Assembly (NCBI GenBank): GCA_035558335.1
Contig: DATMCM010000322.1
Span: 1-13,003 of the forward strand
Origin: Onstottus_B sp035558335
GTDB lineage: Bacteria; Acidobacteriota; Blastocatellia; UBA7656
Length of the DNA: 13,003 nt
Direction: 5' to 3'
Position numbers and translations under genes: made by a program. Shown in pieces: positions 1-6,448 of this stretch. The notes beneath the pieces were generated by a model. The model did not search any database. It had not been told where the DNA came from and saw nothing but the letters and a program-made list of their open reading frames with translations. The stretch's first letter is position 1. Every line of letters starts with the position of its first letter.

Positions 1-834
1 AAGCCGCGGGCCTGGGTCCCCGCCCGGAACAGTTGGAGGAGTTGTGCCGGAGGGTGGGCGCCTTATTACTCCGCCGAGCCCGCCCTGTCCTCGCATCATC
101 GCTTCAGTTTCGGCGCGAGTGTCGTAGCGAATCGGATAGACGATAACTCCGGATTCTTCGACCGCGTTGATGTTGTCCTCGTAGCGCGCGTTTAGGCTGT
201 GCATGTCCACCCCATCGGTGAACAGCACAATAGCCTTGCGTCCCCGGATCGGCCGCAACTCACGCAGCGCGAGCGCTACCGCATCGTAGAGTTTGGTGCC
301 CTGCCCCGAAGACGTTTGATCTATCGCCCGCCGCAGCTCCGCCCGGTCATTTGTGAATTCGCAAAGGTCACGGACCGCGTCGTCGAACGAGATGACCTTT
401 ACTCGATCGGCGGGTTTGAGCTGCTCGACGAAGGCAGTTGCCGCTCGCCTGATTTGGCCGAGCTTCTCTTGAGTGCTCGCGCTGGTGTCCAGCATCAGCA
501 CCACGTGAAACGGCTCGTTGACCGTACTGAAGAAAACAATCTCCTGTTTGACGCCGTCCTCGTGAAGAGTGAAATCCTCGCGGTGAAGGTCGGGAACGTA
601 TCTTCCGTCGCGATCGCTGGCAATTACAGGAACGGTCACCAGCGTGGCTTCAAGCTTAATCGCAGGATCGTCCTGGTCTTCATTCCTGGGCGGGGCCTCG
701 GATGGGGCTTGTTGGGACTTCTTAACCGGTTCGCTTTGCGGCGGCTTGCGGGAGGCCTGCCCAAAGGAAACGGTCGCCAGAATCAGGATCAGTGCGATGG
801 AAGCGAGGCGGCTCGCTGGGCTTGATGATCGCAT
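1..834 (-). CDS. Secreted von Willebrand factor A (VWA) domain protein, 3' end outside window
   Basis: The reading frame opens at ATG 834-832 with GGAGG five bases upstream and stays open for 278 residues to the window edge, so the C-terminus is missing. Residues 1-26 look like a Sec signal peptide (hydrophobic SIALILILATVSFG). A Pro/Gln-rich linker follows (28-55), then an N-terminal strand region (60-107) and a VWA domain from about residue 109. The metal-ion-dependent adhesion site is intact: DTSAS at 116-120 (D116, S118, S120), T180 in GQGTKLYDA, and D207 in LFTDG. The visible part ends in a Gly/Pro-rich stretch. VWA domains of this type bind metal and protein ligands outside the cytoplasm. 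The overall build resembles the VWFA-related proteins abundant in Acidobacteria. It is the last visible gene of a minus-strand run, 59 bases after the 152-residue gene. The partner is unknown. Confidence 0.88.
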   Translation of the reverse strand, partial: MRSSSPASRLASIALILILATVSFGQASRKPPQSEPVKKSQQAPSEAPPRNEDQDDPAIKLEATLVTVPVIASDRDGRYVPDLHREDFTLHEDGVKQEIVFFSTVNEPFHVVLMLDTSASTQEKLGQIRRAATAFVEQLKPADRVKVISFDDAVRDLCEFTNDRAELRRAIDQTSSGQGTKLYDAVALALRELRPIRGRKAIVLFTDGVDMHSLNARYEDNINAVEESGVIVYPIRYDTRAETEAMMRGQGGLGGVIRRPPSGTTPPTVPGGDPGPRL

Positions 835-893
835 GGCAGCCTCCACGTTGCGCGTTTCTATGAGGATGCTTCTCAGAACCCAAGAGATGCACT

Positions 894-1352
894 TCAAAGT
901 GATTTGAGTTTCTTCCTCAACTGCCATAATGTTCGCGGCATCATCAGCCACGCCGACGGCGGCATCCGGCTTAGCGCCTTAGCCAGCAGCAGTCGCTCAT
1001 CAGCGTTGAACCTGACTTCGGAACTCCACTGCTTCAAGCGCTGGTTGGCCTGATCGAGACTCGATCGCTGTTCGGCGCTGAACCCTTGAGCATCGCCGTT
1101 GCGCGCCGTCGCCATCAGCTCGAACAGGCCGCTTTCGATCAAGGCTTCACGGATGTGGTTGTTGAGGTGCCGGACGAGTTGGTGTTCAGGGTTGATCTTG
1201 CCGCCGCAAAGCAATTCTTCGACGCTTTCGACAACGGGGCAGGCCTCTTCGCAGGACTCGAGATCGGGGAGCGGCGCAGCATCGCCACCTTGAAGCGCAA
1301 ACAGCAACAGGGTGATTTCTTCATGCGATAGAGTTGTTGCAGGGTCGTTCAT
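894..1352 (-). CDS. Uncharacterised 152-residue cytoplasmic protein
   Basis: I do not recognise this family. The start is ATG 1352-1350; a weak GAGG lies about 15 bases upstream, so the start is only moderately supported. The protein has no signal peptide or membrane segment. Residues 1-60 are acidic and contain four cysteines in a pattern C-x3-C followed by a later C (around residues 34-49, ESCEEAC and ELLCGG). Residues 60-152 appear helical and become basic at the end (WQLRKKLKSL). The acidic Cys-bearing head and basic tail are what is visible; no catalytic motif stands out. It lies between the flavoprotein gene (59 bases upstream) and the VWA gene (59 bases downstream) on the same strand, so co-transcription is likely. 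The plus-strand frames across it are shorter and lack ribosome-binding sites. Confidence 0.6.
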   Translation of the reverse strand: MNDPATTLSHEEITLLLFALQGGDAAPLPDLESCEEACPVVESVEELLCGGKINPEHQLVRHLNNHIREALIESGLFELMATARNGDAQGFSAEQRSSLDQANQRLKQWSSEVRFNADERLLLAKALSRMPPSAWLMMPRTLWQLRKKLKSL

Positions 1353-1411
1353 TCTGATTTCTATTGACCCTCAAACGTTAACAGTTAAGCTCCTCCAACG
1401 TAAGGATCACC

Positions 1412-2563
1412 TTAATGCATGCCACTGAAGATTCGCTGATGTCCGGCAAGAATCCGCTGCTCGGCTTCGCGATTCGGCTCGAGCGTCTCTACTCCTCGCT
1501 CGAAGGTGCCGCCCAGCATGATCCCATCCCGCCGCGGAAACATATAAAGCCCCTCCGACACCATCGCGTAGTCCACCTCGGGCTGCGGCAGCAAAGCGGT
1601 GAGCTGCCCTTTGATCGGCATGAGCTCGCGATCGCCGAACAACTCGCGCGCTCCAAGCCCAGTGCAGTTGACGATGACTGATTCCGACAAACTTCCAATC
1701 TGGCGAGGCTCAGCAAATGCGACTCGACGAACCCGACCGCCGGCAACATAGAAGTCGCGAAGCAAAGCGTTAAGATAGACCGAAGGCTCGATGAACATAG
1801 TGCTTTCGACCGCGGCGTGCTTTGCAGGAAACGGGTTCTCCGAGGGCTTGAGCTCTCTCGACGCCGGAAACAGATCGTGCAGCATCTGGTAATCCCATGA
1901 CAAGCCACAGCCGCCGTCATCATTCGCGTCACTGAGAAAGTATTGCTCTCGCCAGTGAACTCCATACTCGTCGCCGATCAGCAATTGATACGCGCGATGG
2001 GCAAATCGAGCGGCTTTTTCGAACTGTACGTCCCACGCCGATGTTCGCTTTGCTTCGTCGATAACGTGTGAAGGGAACCAGCTCGCGCCTGAGATGTTAG
2101 AGGTGGTCTCGGGTGGCATGTCCTTCGCGTAGATCGTCACATCGAAGCCGCGGCGCTGGAGCGTTCTCGCGCTTGAAAGCCCAACCACTCCGCAACCGAT
2201 GACTGCCGCGGCGCCGGTTCGGCCAGACTGCGAGACCAGATCCGCCGCTAGATTTGCCGTTCCCCACGAGAGAGTCATGCCGCCGCCGCCGTGCCCGTAG
2301 TTATGGACCAGCACCTTATCTCCCAGGGACTCGGCCCGCACGACGAAGCCGGACGAACGAAACGGCCGGAGCCCGACCACGGTTCGGATCACTCGATCGG
2401 GCGCAACGTTTACCGGTGTCAAGTGTCGATGGGTGCCGCGTTGCGTGGCTGGAGGATCAATGACGTAGGGCCTCGCTCGCGTGGCGCACGCCGCGTTTAG
2501 CGCGACTCCGCCGGCGAGCAGTCCGACGGCGCTAAGCGCTTCTCTGCGGCTGAGCAGGCTCAT
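1412..2563 (-). CDS. Tat-type FAD oxidoreductase of the D-amino acid oxidase family, apparently circularly permuted
   Basis: 383 residues; ATG 2563-2561 with AAGGAT just upstream. Residues 4-26 form a twin-arginine-like signal (SRREAL, then a hydrophobic stretch), so export in folded, FAD-loaded form is likely; C26 could be a lipidation site but the lipobox is poor. Order of parts is unusual. Residues 57-112 match the DAAO C-terminal block: GLRPFR at 64-69 (R66 corresponds to the substrate-carboxylate Arg of DAAO) and HNYGHGG at 87-93. Only afterwards comes the FAD-binding Rossmann motif GCGVVG (123-128), then TTSNISGASWFP (153-164), GQL (319-321), the Tyr340 region GLYMFP and MLGGTFERG (349-357). 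The chain stops where normal DAAOs would continue into GLRP. Known DAO-family enzymes oxidise amines or D-amino acids to imines, giving H2O2; substrate here is unknown. The gene precedes the 152-residue gene and follows the secreted unknown protein by 78 bases. Confidence 0.87.
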   Translation of the reverse strand: MSLLSRREALSAVGLLAGGVALNAACATRARPYVIDPPATQRGTHRHLTPVNVAPDRVIRTVVGLRPFRSSGFVVRAESLGDKVLVHNYGHGGGGMTLSWGTANLAADLVSQSGRTGAAAVIGCGVVGLSSARTLQRRGFDVTIYAKDMPPETTSNISGASWFPSHVIDEAKRTSAWDVQFEKAARFAHRAYQLLIGDEYGVHWREQYFLSDANDDGGCGLSWDYQMLHDLFPASRELKPSENPFPAKHAAVESTMFIEPSVYLNALLRDFYVAGGRVRRVAFAEPRQIGSLSESVIVNCTGLGARELFGDRELMPIKGQLTALLPQPEVDYAMVSEGLYMFPRRDGIMLGGTFERGVETLEPNREAEQRILAGHQRIFSGMH

Positions 2564-2641
2564 ATCCTTATCCTCTACCGGTTCGCGTTGGCGTGCTCAG
2601 ACTCGGCGGCAGGAAGACGATCCGCCGAGCCTCGCGGTGGA

Positions 2642-3733
2642 CTACAAATACGTGGCGCGTCCCAGCAAACCGAGTAAGACGAGCAAAAACGTCGACGCCT
2701 CTTCCGGATCGCTGAAGTTCACCACCATCTCAACTACTCCCGGCTCTGCTAGTCGAATCACTGGTTTGAATCCATCTACCTGCGATTGCTCGCTGGCGAA
2801 TACCTTGAGCGCGTCCTTGTTGCCCGACAGATACTTAACCGTAGCCGTCTTAGACCGACTCGGATCAAAATCGAAGACGATTCCAACAGCCTCAGTATCC
2901 GGCCAGTTTGCCGCGTCTTGGTTCCCGCTTAGCGGCGATGATGGATCATCTTTCGCATCGCCTTTGTCATAGTGTCGCACTGCCCAGAACCTCGCGGCGG
3001 TATCCACGTGCTTCCACTCCGGCAAGCTCTCAGGCAAGGCGCGCTTTTGTCCTCGTTGATGCATACGATTCAGCACCTGGGTGAGAAAGCCCCGATTGGT
3101 CGCGCACAACAAAACATCCGGCGCGGGGACGCATATGAAGACCTTCCAGGTGTCAGATTCCAGGGTTTCCTCAAACAGGACGACTTGCTGGCCGGCAATA
3201 GTCTGAACTTGTTTGGCCTGTGATGCCATCTGCTTCAGGAGGGCGTCGCGCGTTGGTCCGAGGCTCGATTCAAGGATCACGATGTCACATCCTTCAAAAA
3301 GCATCTCACCGAGCCCGGTGGGCGGTCGAAATCTCCGGCTTCCTTTAACGCCGAACAACACGTTCCGCCCAACCAGATTCTTGTAGAACCTTCCCTTCTT
3401 GATCGTATAAAAGATTTCGAGCGGCGCCATTCGAAGCGTCAGATCCAGTTGCTCGATCGCAGGCATATCCTCGGGAGGCTCGGAAATCGGAGCGCCGGCT
3501 TTGAAGGGGCCTCGAACAACCGAGACGGTTTGAGTGTCTTCCGGTAGCCACCAAAGAACATCATCGATTGAGTCGAGCGAGAATGCGTGATCTCGAGTGA
3601 GTTCGCCAGACTTTGTTCGCGGGGCTTGCGTTGTTTGCGCTGACGTTTGCCTGGCGCGAAGCTCTTGCGCGGGGACGCTGCTGATCCCACAGACGCTGAG
3701 GATGAGTAGCGACGCGACAACTATCTTAGCCAT
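2642..3733 (-). CDS. Secreted protein of unknown function, 363 residues
   Basis: I do not recognise the family. The start ATG 3733-3731 is well supported by GGAGG seven bases upstream. Residues 1-22 form a Sec signal peptide with a likely cleavage after VPA, before QE. A Gln/Thr-rich linker follows (about 24-45). The mature protein is a soluble alpha/beta type with conspicuous segments DDVLWWLPEDTQTVSVVRGPF (near 57-77), MLFEGCDIVILE (near 144-155) and FDFDPSRSKTATVKYL (near 288-303), and a hydrophobic run FLLVLLGLLG near the C-terminus (about 349-358). That run could be a buried helix or a weak membrane anchor. No catalytic signature is visible. It lies 27 bases after tatD on the same strand and 78 bases before the flavoprotein gene, so it is probably co-transcribed with both. 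Export suggests a job in the periplasm or at the envelope. Confidence 0.75.
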   Translation of the reverse strand: MAKIVVASLLILSVCGISSVPAQELRARQTSAQTTQAPRTKSGELTRDHAFSLDSIDDVLWWLPEDTQTVSVVRGPFKAGAPISEPPEDMPAIEQLDLTLRMAPLEIFYTIKKGRFYKNLVGRNVLFGVKGSRRFRPPTGLGEMLFEGCDIVILESSLGPTRDALLKQMASQAKQVQTIAGQQVVLFEETLESDTWKVFICVPAPDVLLCATNRGFLTQVLNRMHQRGQKRALPESLPEWKHVDTAARFWAVRHYDKGDAKDDPSSPLSGNQDAANWPDTEAVGIVFDFDPSRSKTATVKYLSGNKDALKVFASEQSQVDGFKPVIRLAEPGVVEMVVNFSDPEEASTFLLVLLGLLGRATYL

Positions 3734-3760
3734 GGTTCAGCCTCCGGGCAGCTCGCAATT

Positions 3761-4567
3761 TCAACGTGGGGTTGGGCTCGACTGTTGCACTTCGAGACCG
3801 AACACCCGCACAAAGTTCGTTGAAGTAGCGTGGACGAATTCATCGATGGGCATCTCCCGAAGCTCTGCGATGGCGCGCGCAGTCTCAACTACATAAGCCG
3901 GCTCGTTGCGCTTGCCGCGATGAGGAACGGGCGCGAGGAACGGGCTGTCGGTCTCGATCAGAATCTTATCGAGCGGCAAGCGCCTGGCCGTGTCGCGCAG
4001 GTCTTCAGCATTCTTGAAAGTCACAACGCCAGAAAACGAAATCAGGAAACCGATCTCGATCGTCGCTTCGGCAAACGCACGGGTGCCGGTGAAGCAATGA
4101 ATGATTCCGCCAAGCCCCGAGTCCTTCCATTCATCCGTGAGAATCGCAAGCGTCTCCTGCTCAGCTTCGCGAGTGTGAATGACAACGGGCAACCGACGCT
4201 CGCGCGCCATTCTCAACTGTTTGGTGAAAGCTTTACGTTGCACTTCGCGAGGCGAGTTGTCGTAGTGATAATCCAGGCCGATCTCACCCCAGGCGATCAC
4301 CTTCGGGTGTTGCGCAAGGTCGGCAAGCTTCGCGTACATCTCACCATCGAGCAGCCGAGCTTCGTGCGGGTGAACTCCGACGGTCGTGTAGATAAATGGA
4401 TACTGGTCGGCGAGTCGAAAAGCCGCGGCGTGCGAGTCGTTGGCGACCTCGCCGTTGCCTACGCACACGATGATCCCAACTCCGGCGTCGAGCGCGCGCT
4501 GGATGACGGCCTCTCGATCGGCGTCGAATTCGGATCCCTCGATATGCGAGTGTGAGTCGATGTACAC
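3761..4567 (-). CDS. tatD: TatD-family metal-dependent DNase/hydrolase
   Basis: 268 residues, the usual length for TatD/YcfH-type enzymes, which are cytoplasmic metal-dependent nucleases (3'-5' exonuclease activity on DNA in E. coli TatD). All metal ligands of the TIM-barrel amidohydrolase-like site are in place: H6 and H8 in DSHSH, E95 in GEIGLDY, H131 in VVIHTREA, H157 in IIHCFTG, and D207 in ETDSPFL. The C-terminal signatures PHRGKRNEPAYV (215-226) and the TxNFxRxFG end (about 249-257) are typical. The start codon is GTG (4567-4565) with GAGG about eight bases upstream; no better in-frame ATG exists. It is the first gene of the minus-strand run and is transcribed divergently from the MerR gene, with 132 bases between starts. 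The symbol follows the family; a ycfH-type paralogue cannot be excluded. Confidence 0.93.
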   Translation of the reverse strand: MYIDSHSHIEGSEFDADREAVIQRALDAGVGIIVCVGNGEVANDSHAAAFRLADQYPFIYTTVGVHPHEARLLDGEMYAKLADLAQHPKVIAWGEIGLDYHYDNSPREVQRKAFTKQLRMARERRLPVVIHTREAEQETLAILTDEWKDSGLGGIIHCFTGTRAFAEATIEIGFLISFSGVVTFKNAEDLRDTARRLPLDKILIETDSPFLAPVPHRGKRNEPAYVVETARAIAELREMPIDEFVHATSTNFVRVFGLEVQQSSPTPR

Positions 4568-4641
4568 CTATCGCCCTCGAGGCGACAATGATACCACGCG
4601 CCGCGGGGCAAGAGGCTTTCCGGATTAACGAAAGAATCTTC

Positions 4642-4673
4642 TTGACTCTATACTTGGGTACAAGGTCGATAAT
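4642..4673 (+). promoter_or_regulatory. MerR-type promoter with 20-base spacer and internal operator dyad
   Basis: A clear -35 box TTGACT (4642-4647) and -10-like box GATAAT (4668-4673) are separated by 20 bases. Ordinary sigma-70 spacers are 16-18; spacers of 19-20 are the hallmark of promoters that MerR-family regulators bind and untwist. Inside the spacer lies the dyad CTTG-GGTA-CAAG (4653-4664), placed as MerR-family operators are. Transcription would begin near 4680, giving a leader of about 20 bases with GGAGG at 4690-4694 before the regulator's ATG at 4700. The arrangement implies autoregulation of the MerR gene and probably control of the downstream gene. Confidence 0.75.
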
Positions 4674-4699
4674 CCTCTTTCACTCAGTCGGAGGTCGCG

Positions 4700-5110
4700 A
4701 TGCGGATCGGTCAGGTAGCGGCGCAGGCGGAGGTCAACGTTCAGACGGTGCGTCTTTATGAGCGGCTCGGTTTGCTCAAGAAACCCGGGCGGCGCGCATC
4801 GGGGTACCGCGAATACCCCGATGACGCGGTGACGTTTATTCGTTTTATAAGGCAAGCCAAGTCGCTGGGCTTCACGTTAAACGAGATCAAATCGCTGATC
4901 GACATGCGTGAGAAGGGTTCGCACACGATGGCGGATATGCGGGCGGTTGCCAAGTCAAGACTGCAAGCGATCGACGACAAGATTCGGCAGCTCCAGACGA
5001 TGCGGGAGGCGATTCACCACGGCCTCACTCACTGCGGCTGCCCGGAGCAGTTCCCGGCTTGCGTGTTTGTTCGGCTATTCGAAAAGGATGAATCCAAATC
5101 TGTATCGTAG
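4700..5110 (+). CDS. MerR-family transcriptional regulator with C-terminal cysteines (likely metal or thiol sensor)
   Basis: 136 residues, ATG with GGAGG five bases upstream. The N-terminal winged helix-turn-helix is canonical: MRIGQVAAQAEVNVQTVRLYERLGLL (1-26), then GYREYPDDAV (35-44) and IRQAKSLGFTLNEIKSLI (50-67). The dimerisation helix runs about 78-107. The sensor loop holds C112, C114 and C121 (CGC-x6-C). C112 aligns with the first loop cysteine of CueR (C112) and with C117 of MerR when the LQxMR motif is used as anchor. The helix position that is Cys in divalent-metal sensors is not Cys here (S74/H75/T76 region), a trait associated with monovalent-metal sensors such as CueR. The CGC pattern also recalls part of the SoxR iron-sulphur loop, but the fourth Cys is absent and the final spacing is one longer. 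The ligand therefore stays open. It probably regulates itself and the gene at 5244. Confidence 0.92.
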   Translation: MRIGQVAAQAEVNVQTVRLYERLGLLKKPGRRASGYREYPDDAVTFIRFIRQAKSLGFTLNEIKSLIDMREKGSHTMADMRAVAKSRLQAIDDKIRQLQTMREAIHHGLTHCGCPEQFPACVFVRLFEKDESKSVS

Positions 5111-5139
5111 ACCCTTGGTCTGCGGGAGATCTTGAACAT

Positions 5140-5229
5140 CCTGTACGGGCGTCCCTCCGTGGGCGCCCCTCGCTCGTAATCGAAGTGACATTGCAAAGAG
5201 GGGCGCCCACGGAGGGACGCCCCTACAGG
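5140..5229. repeat. Paired REP-like palindromic element (GTAG/GGGGCG family)
   Basis: Arms 5140-5171 and 5198-5229 are inverted copies of 32 bases with one mismatch (G5147 against C5222), separated by a 26-base loop. Each arm is itself a hairpin: the GGGGCG end of the arm pairs with its CGCCCC end. Read on the minus strand the right arm has the GTAG head typical of REP sequences. Two REPs facing each other form a BIME-like unit. It sits between the MerR gene (stop 5110) and the secreted Cys-Cys protein (start 5244), ending five bases before that gene's ribosome-binding site. It could attenuate or stabilise a bicistronic transcript. Confidence 0.85.
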
Positions 5230-5243
5230 TCTCAGGAGGAATT

Positions 5244-5693
5244 GTGATCAACAAGATGATAACTCTGGGAGCTTTGGCGCTCGGTTCAATGCTTCTGCAA
5301 CCGGTGGTTGCTTCGGCACAACAAAAACAGCCTCTCAAAAACAAGCCCGCGCCACGGGTGAAATCGGAGCCCAAATCAATGCCCGATGAGCCGATCGTCT
5401 GCAACCTTTTTGGATTGACTGAATCACAACGCAAACGGCAGCAGGAACTGAGGGTACAACTGTTCGAAGCGAATCGGGAATTGCGAGAGCTGCCGGATGG
5501 CTACGCGATAGGTCTGCCTGCCACGGCCGAAAACATTCTTGCCGCCGCCGAGTTCGTTACGCTCGAACGACTCTGTTGCTCTTTCTTCCGGTTTGAGATA
5601 GCTGTTGGCGGAAACGCCGAACCTCTCTGGCTGCGGCTTACCGGCGGGAAGGACGTAAAAGAGTTCTTGAAAGCTGAGCTCCTGCGAAAGTGA
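5244..5693 (+). CDS. Secreted small protein with conserved Cys-Cys motif, possible metal-binding partner of the MerR regulator
   Basis: 149 residues. The start is GTG 5244 (AGGAGG at 5234-5239, four bases away); ATG 5256 would leave 16 bases and is less likely. Residues 1-25 form a signal peptide (ALALGSMLLQPVVASA, cleavage before QQ), followed by a Lys/Pro-rich linker (28-50). The folded domain is about 51-148: C53 in IVCNLFGLT, a charged helix (60-80), ELPDGYAIGLPA (82-93), and ERLCCSFFRFEIAV (108-121) with C111-C112, then PLWLRLTGGKDVKEFL. From memory, small proteins with an elpdGy...E-x-CC-xF-xF build occur next to MerR-type regulators, usually without a signal peptide; I cannot verify this here. 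C53 plus the CC pair could bind a soft metal outside the cytoplasm. It follows the MerR gene by 133 bases with a palindromic element between. Confidence 0.72.
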   Translation: MINKMITLGALALGSMLLQPVVASAQQKQPLKNKPAPRVKSEPKSMPDEPIVCNLFGLTESQRKRQQELRVQLFEANRELRELPDGYAIGLPATAENILAAAEFVTLERLCCSFFRFEIAVGGNAEPLWLRLTGGKDVKEFLKAELLRK

Positions 5694-5698
5694 ATCCG

Positions 5699-6244
5699 TC
5701 AATCCGCGGCTTCCGTCTCGACGGGCTTGGCTTGGACAGCAGTTGAAGGCTGTCCCCAGCCATAGAATGACGAAATCAGCGGCAGCAGTCGATGCCCGGT
5801 AACTGCGCCCAGGAAAAACAACTCATGCTCTTTTTCTACTCCCGCCATTACCAGCAGATCGGATTCGAACTCCTTCAAGCCCAGCGCCGCTGAATGAAAC
5901 GCGGCGGTTTCATACTCGACCACGTTCCCGCTTTCGAGTCTCCCCGCGAAATACATCGGAAGAAACCAGCCGATCACGTGACAAGCTAGCCCGATCGTTC
6001 TGCCGATCAGAAAAAACCTGGCCTCGCGGAGCTTGAGCGGCCCGGCGTTCAGGCTCGCAAGCATCTCACCTACTCGTTTGCGATGGACCCATTCTTCGTG
6101 CTCGATCTTCTGAATCGACGCGCGCTCGTTCGCATCCTTCAACGACTTCCAGTGACCACGATACGCTAATCCAGCGGCAAGCTCACCCGAGTATGCTGCC
6201 TGAAGAATCTGGATTAGTTGACGGCGGTGGCCTGAGGGATCCAT
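5699..6244 (-). CDS. Ferritin-like (COQ7-type) diiron protein
   Basis: I place the start at ATG 6244-6242 because GGAGG lies four bases upstream; the frame is open for 28 more codons to 6328, but those starts have no ribosome-binding site. This gives 181 residues. The pattern is that of a four-helix diiron fold of the COQ7/ferritin-like group: E in AAYSGELAAGLAYRGH (near residue 21), E and H in IEHEEWVHRKRVGEML (ExxH, near 47-54), then E in NVVEYETAAFH and ExxH in GVEKEHELFF. The helix IGRTIGLACHVIGWFLPMYFAG (about 80-101) is hydrophobic, as in COQ7 relatives that lie on the membrane. COQ7 proteins hydroxylate demethoxyquinones; whether this one does, or acts in iron/oxidant handling, is not decidable. 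It is convergent with the Cys-Cys protein, the two stop codons being only five bases apart. Confidence 0.78.
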   Translation of the reverse strand: MDPSGHRRQLIQILQAAYSGELAAGLAYRGHWKSLKDANERASIQKIEHEEWVHRKRVGEMLASLNAGPLKLREARFFLIGRTIGLACHVIGWFLPMYFAGRLESGNVVEYETAAFHSAALGLKEFESDLLVMAGVEKEHELFFLGAVTGHRLLPLISSFYGWGQPSTAVQAKPVETEAAD

Positions 6245-6448
6245 TCTGCCTCCAACGCAAGTGTAAACCGCCGAAGCCGTTCCGCGCGAACCGCTATCTG
6301 CTTTGTTTGCCATAGCCGAACGCCGCATCGATAATGAGCAACGGCGGTGCGCCTGAACCGACAGCAGACAGATTGGGATCGTTTTAATGAACCGCCGGGC
6401 GGAAGTTTAATAGAAGATCAGGGCCCAAACACTTAAGGAGGACGCGGA

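Noticed and set aside
199..825. Plus-strand 208-residue open frame opposite the VWA gene
   Set aside because: The minus strand encodes a complete VWA pattern with signal peptide and MIDAS residues. The plus frame has no ribosome-binding site or recognisable motif.
3830..4555. Plus-strand 241-residue open frame opposite tatD
   Set aside because: tatD on the minus strand has all metal ligands. The opposite frame is an effect of GC-rich codon use.
4700..5110. SoxR-type iron-sulphur regulator
   Set aside because: SoxR needs four cysteines in C-x2-C-x-C-x5-C. Only three are present, and the last spacing is six, so a metal or thiol sensor is more likely.
5140..5229. Ordinary intrinsic terminator of the MerR gene
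   Set aside because: No T-run follows either arm, and each arm is itself a GTAG-headed hairpin, which fits a paired REP better.
6245..6328. Longer start for the diiron protein adding 28 residues
   Set aside because: No ribosome-binding site precedes the upstream starts, whereas ATG at 6244 has GGAGG. The added residues look non-conserved.
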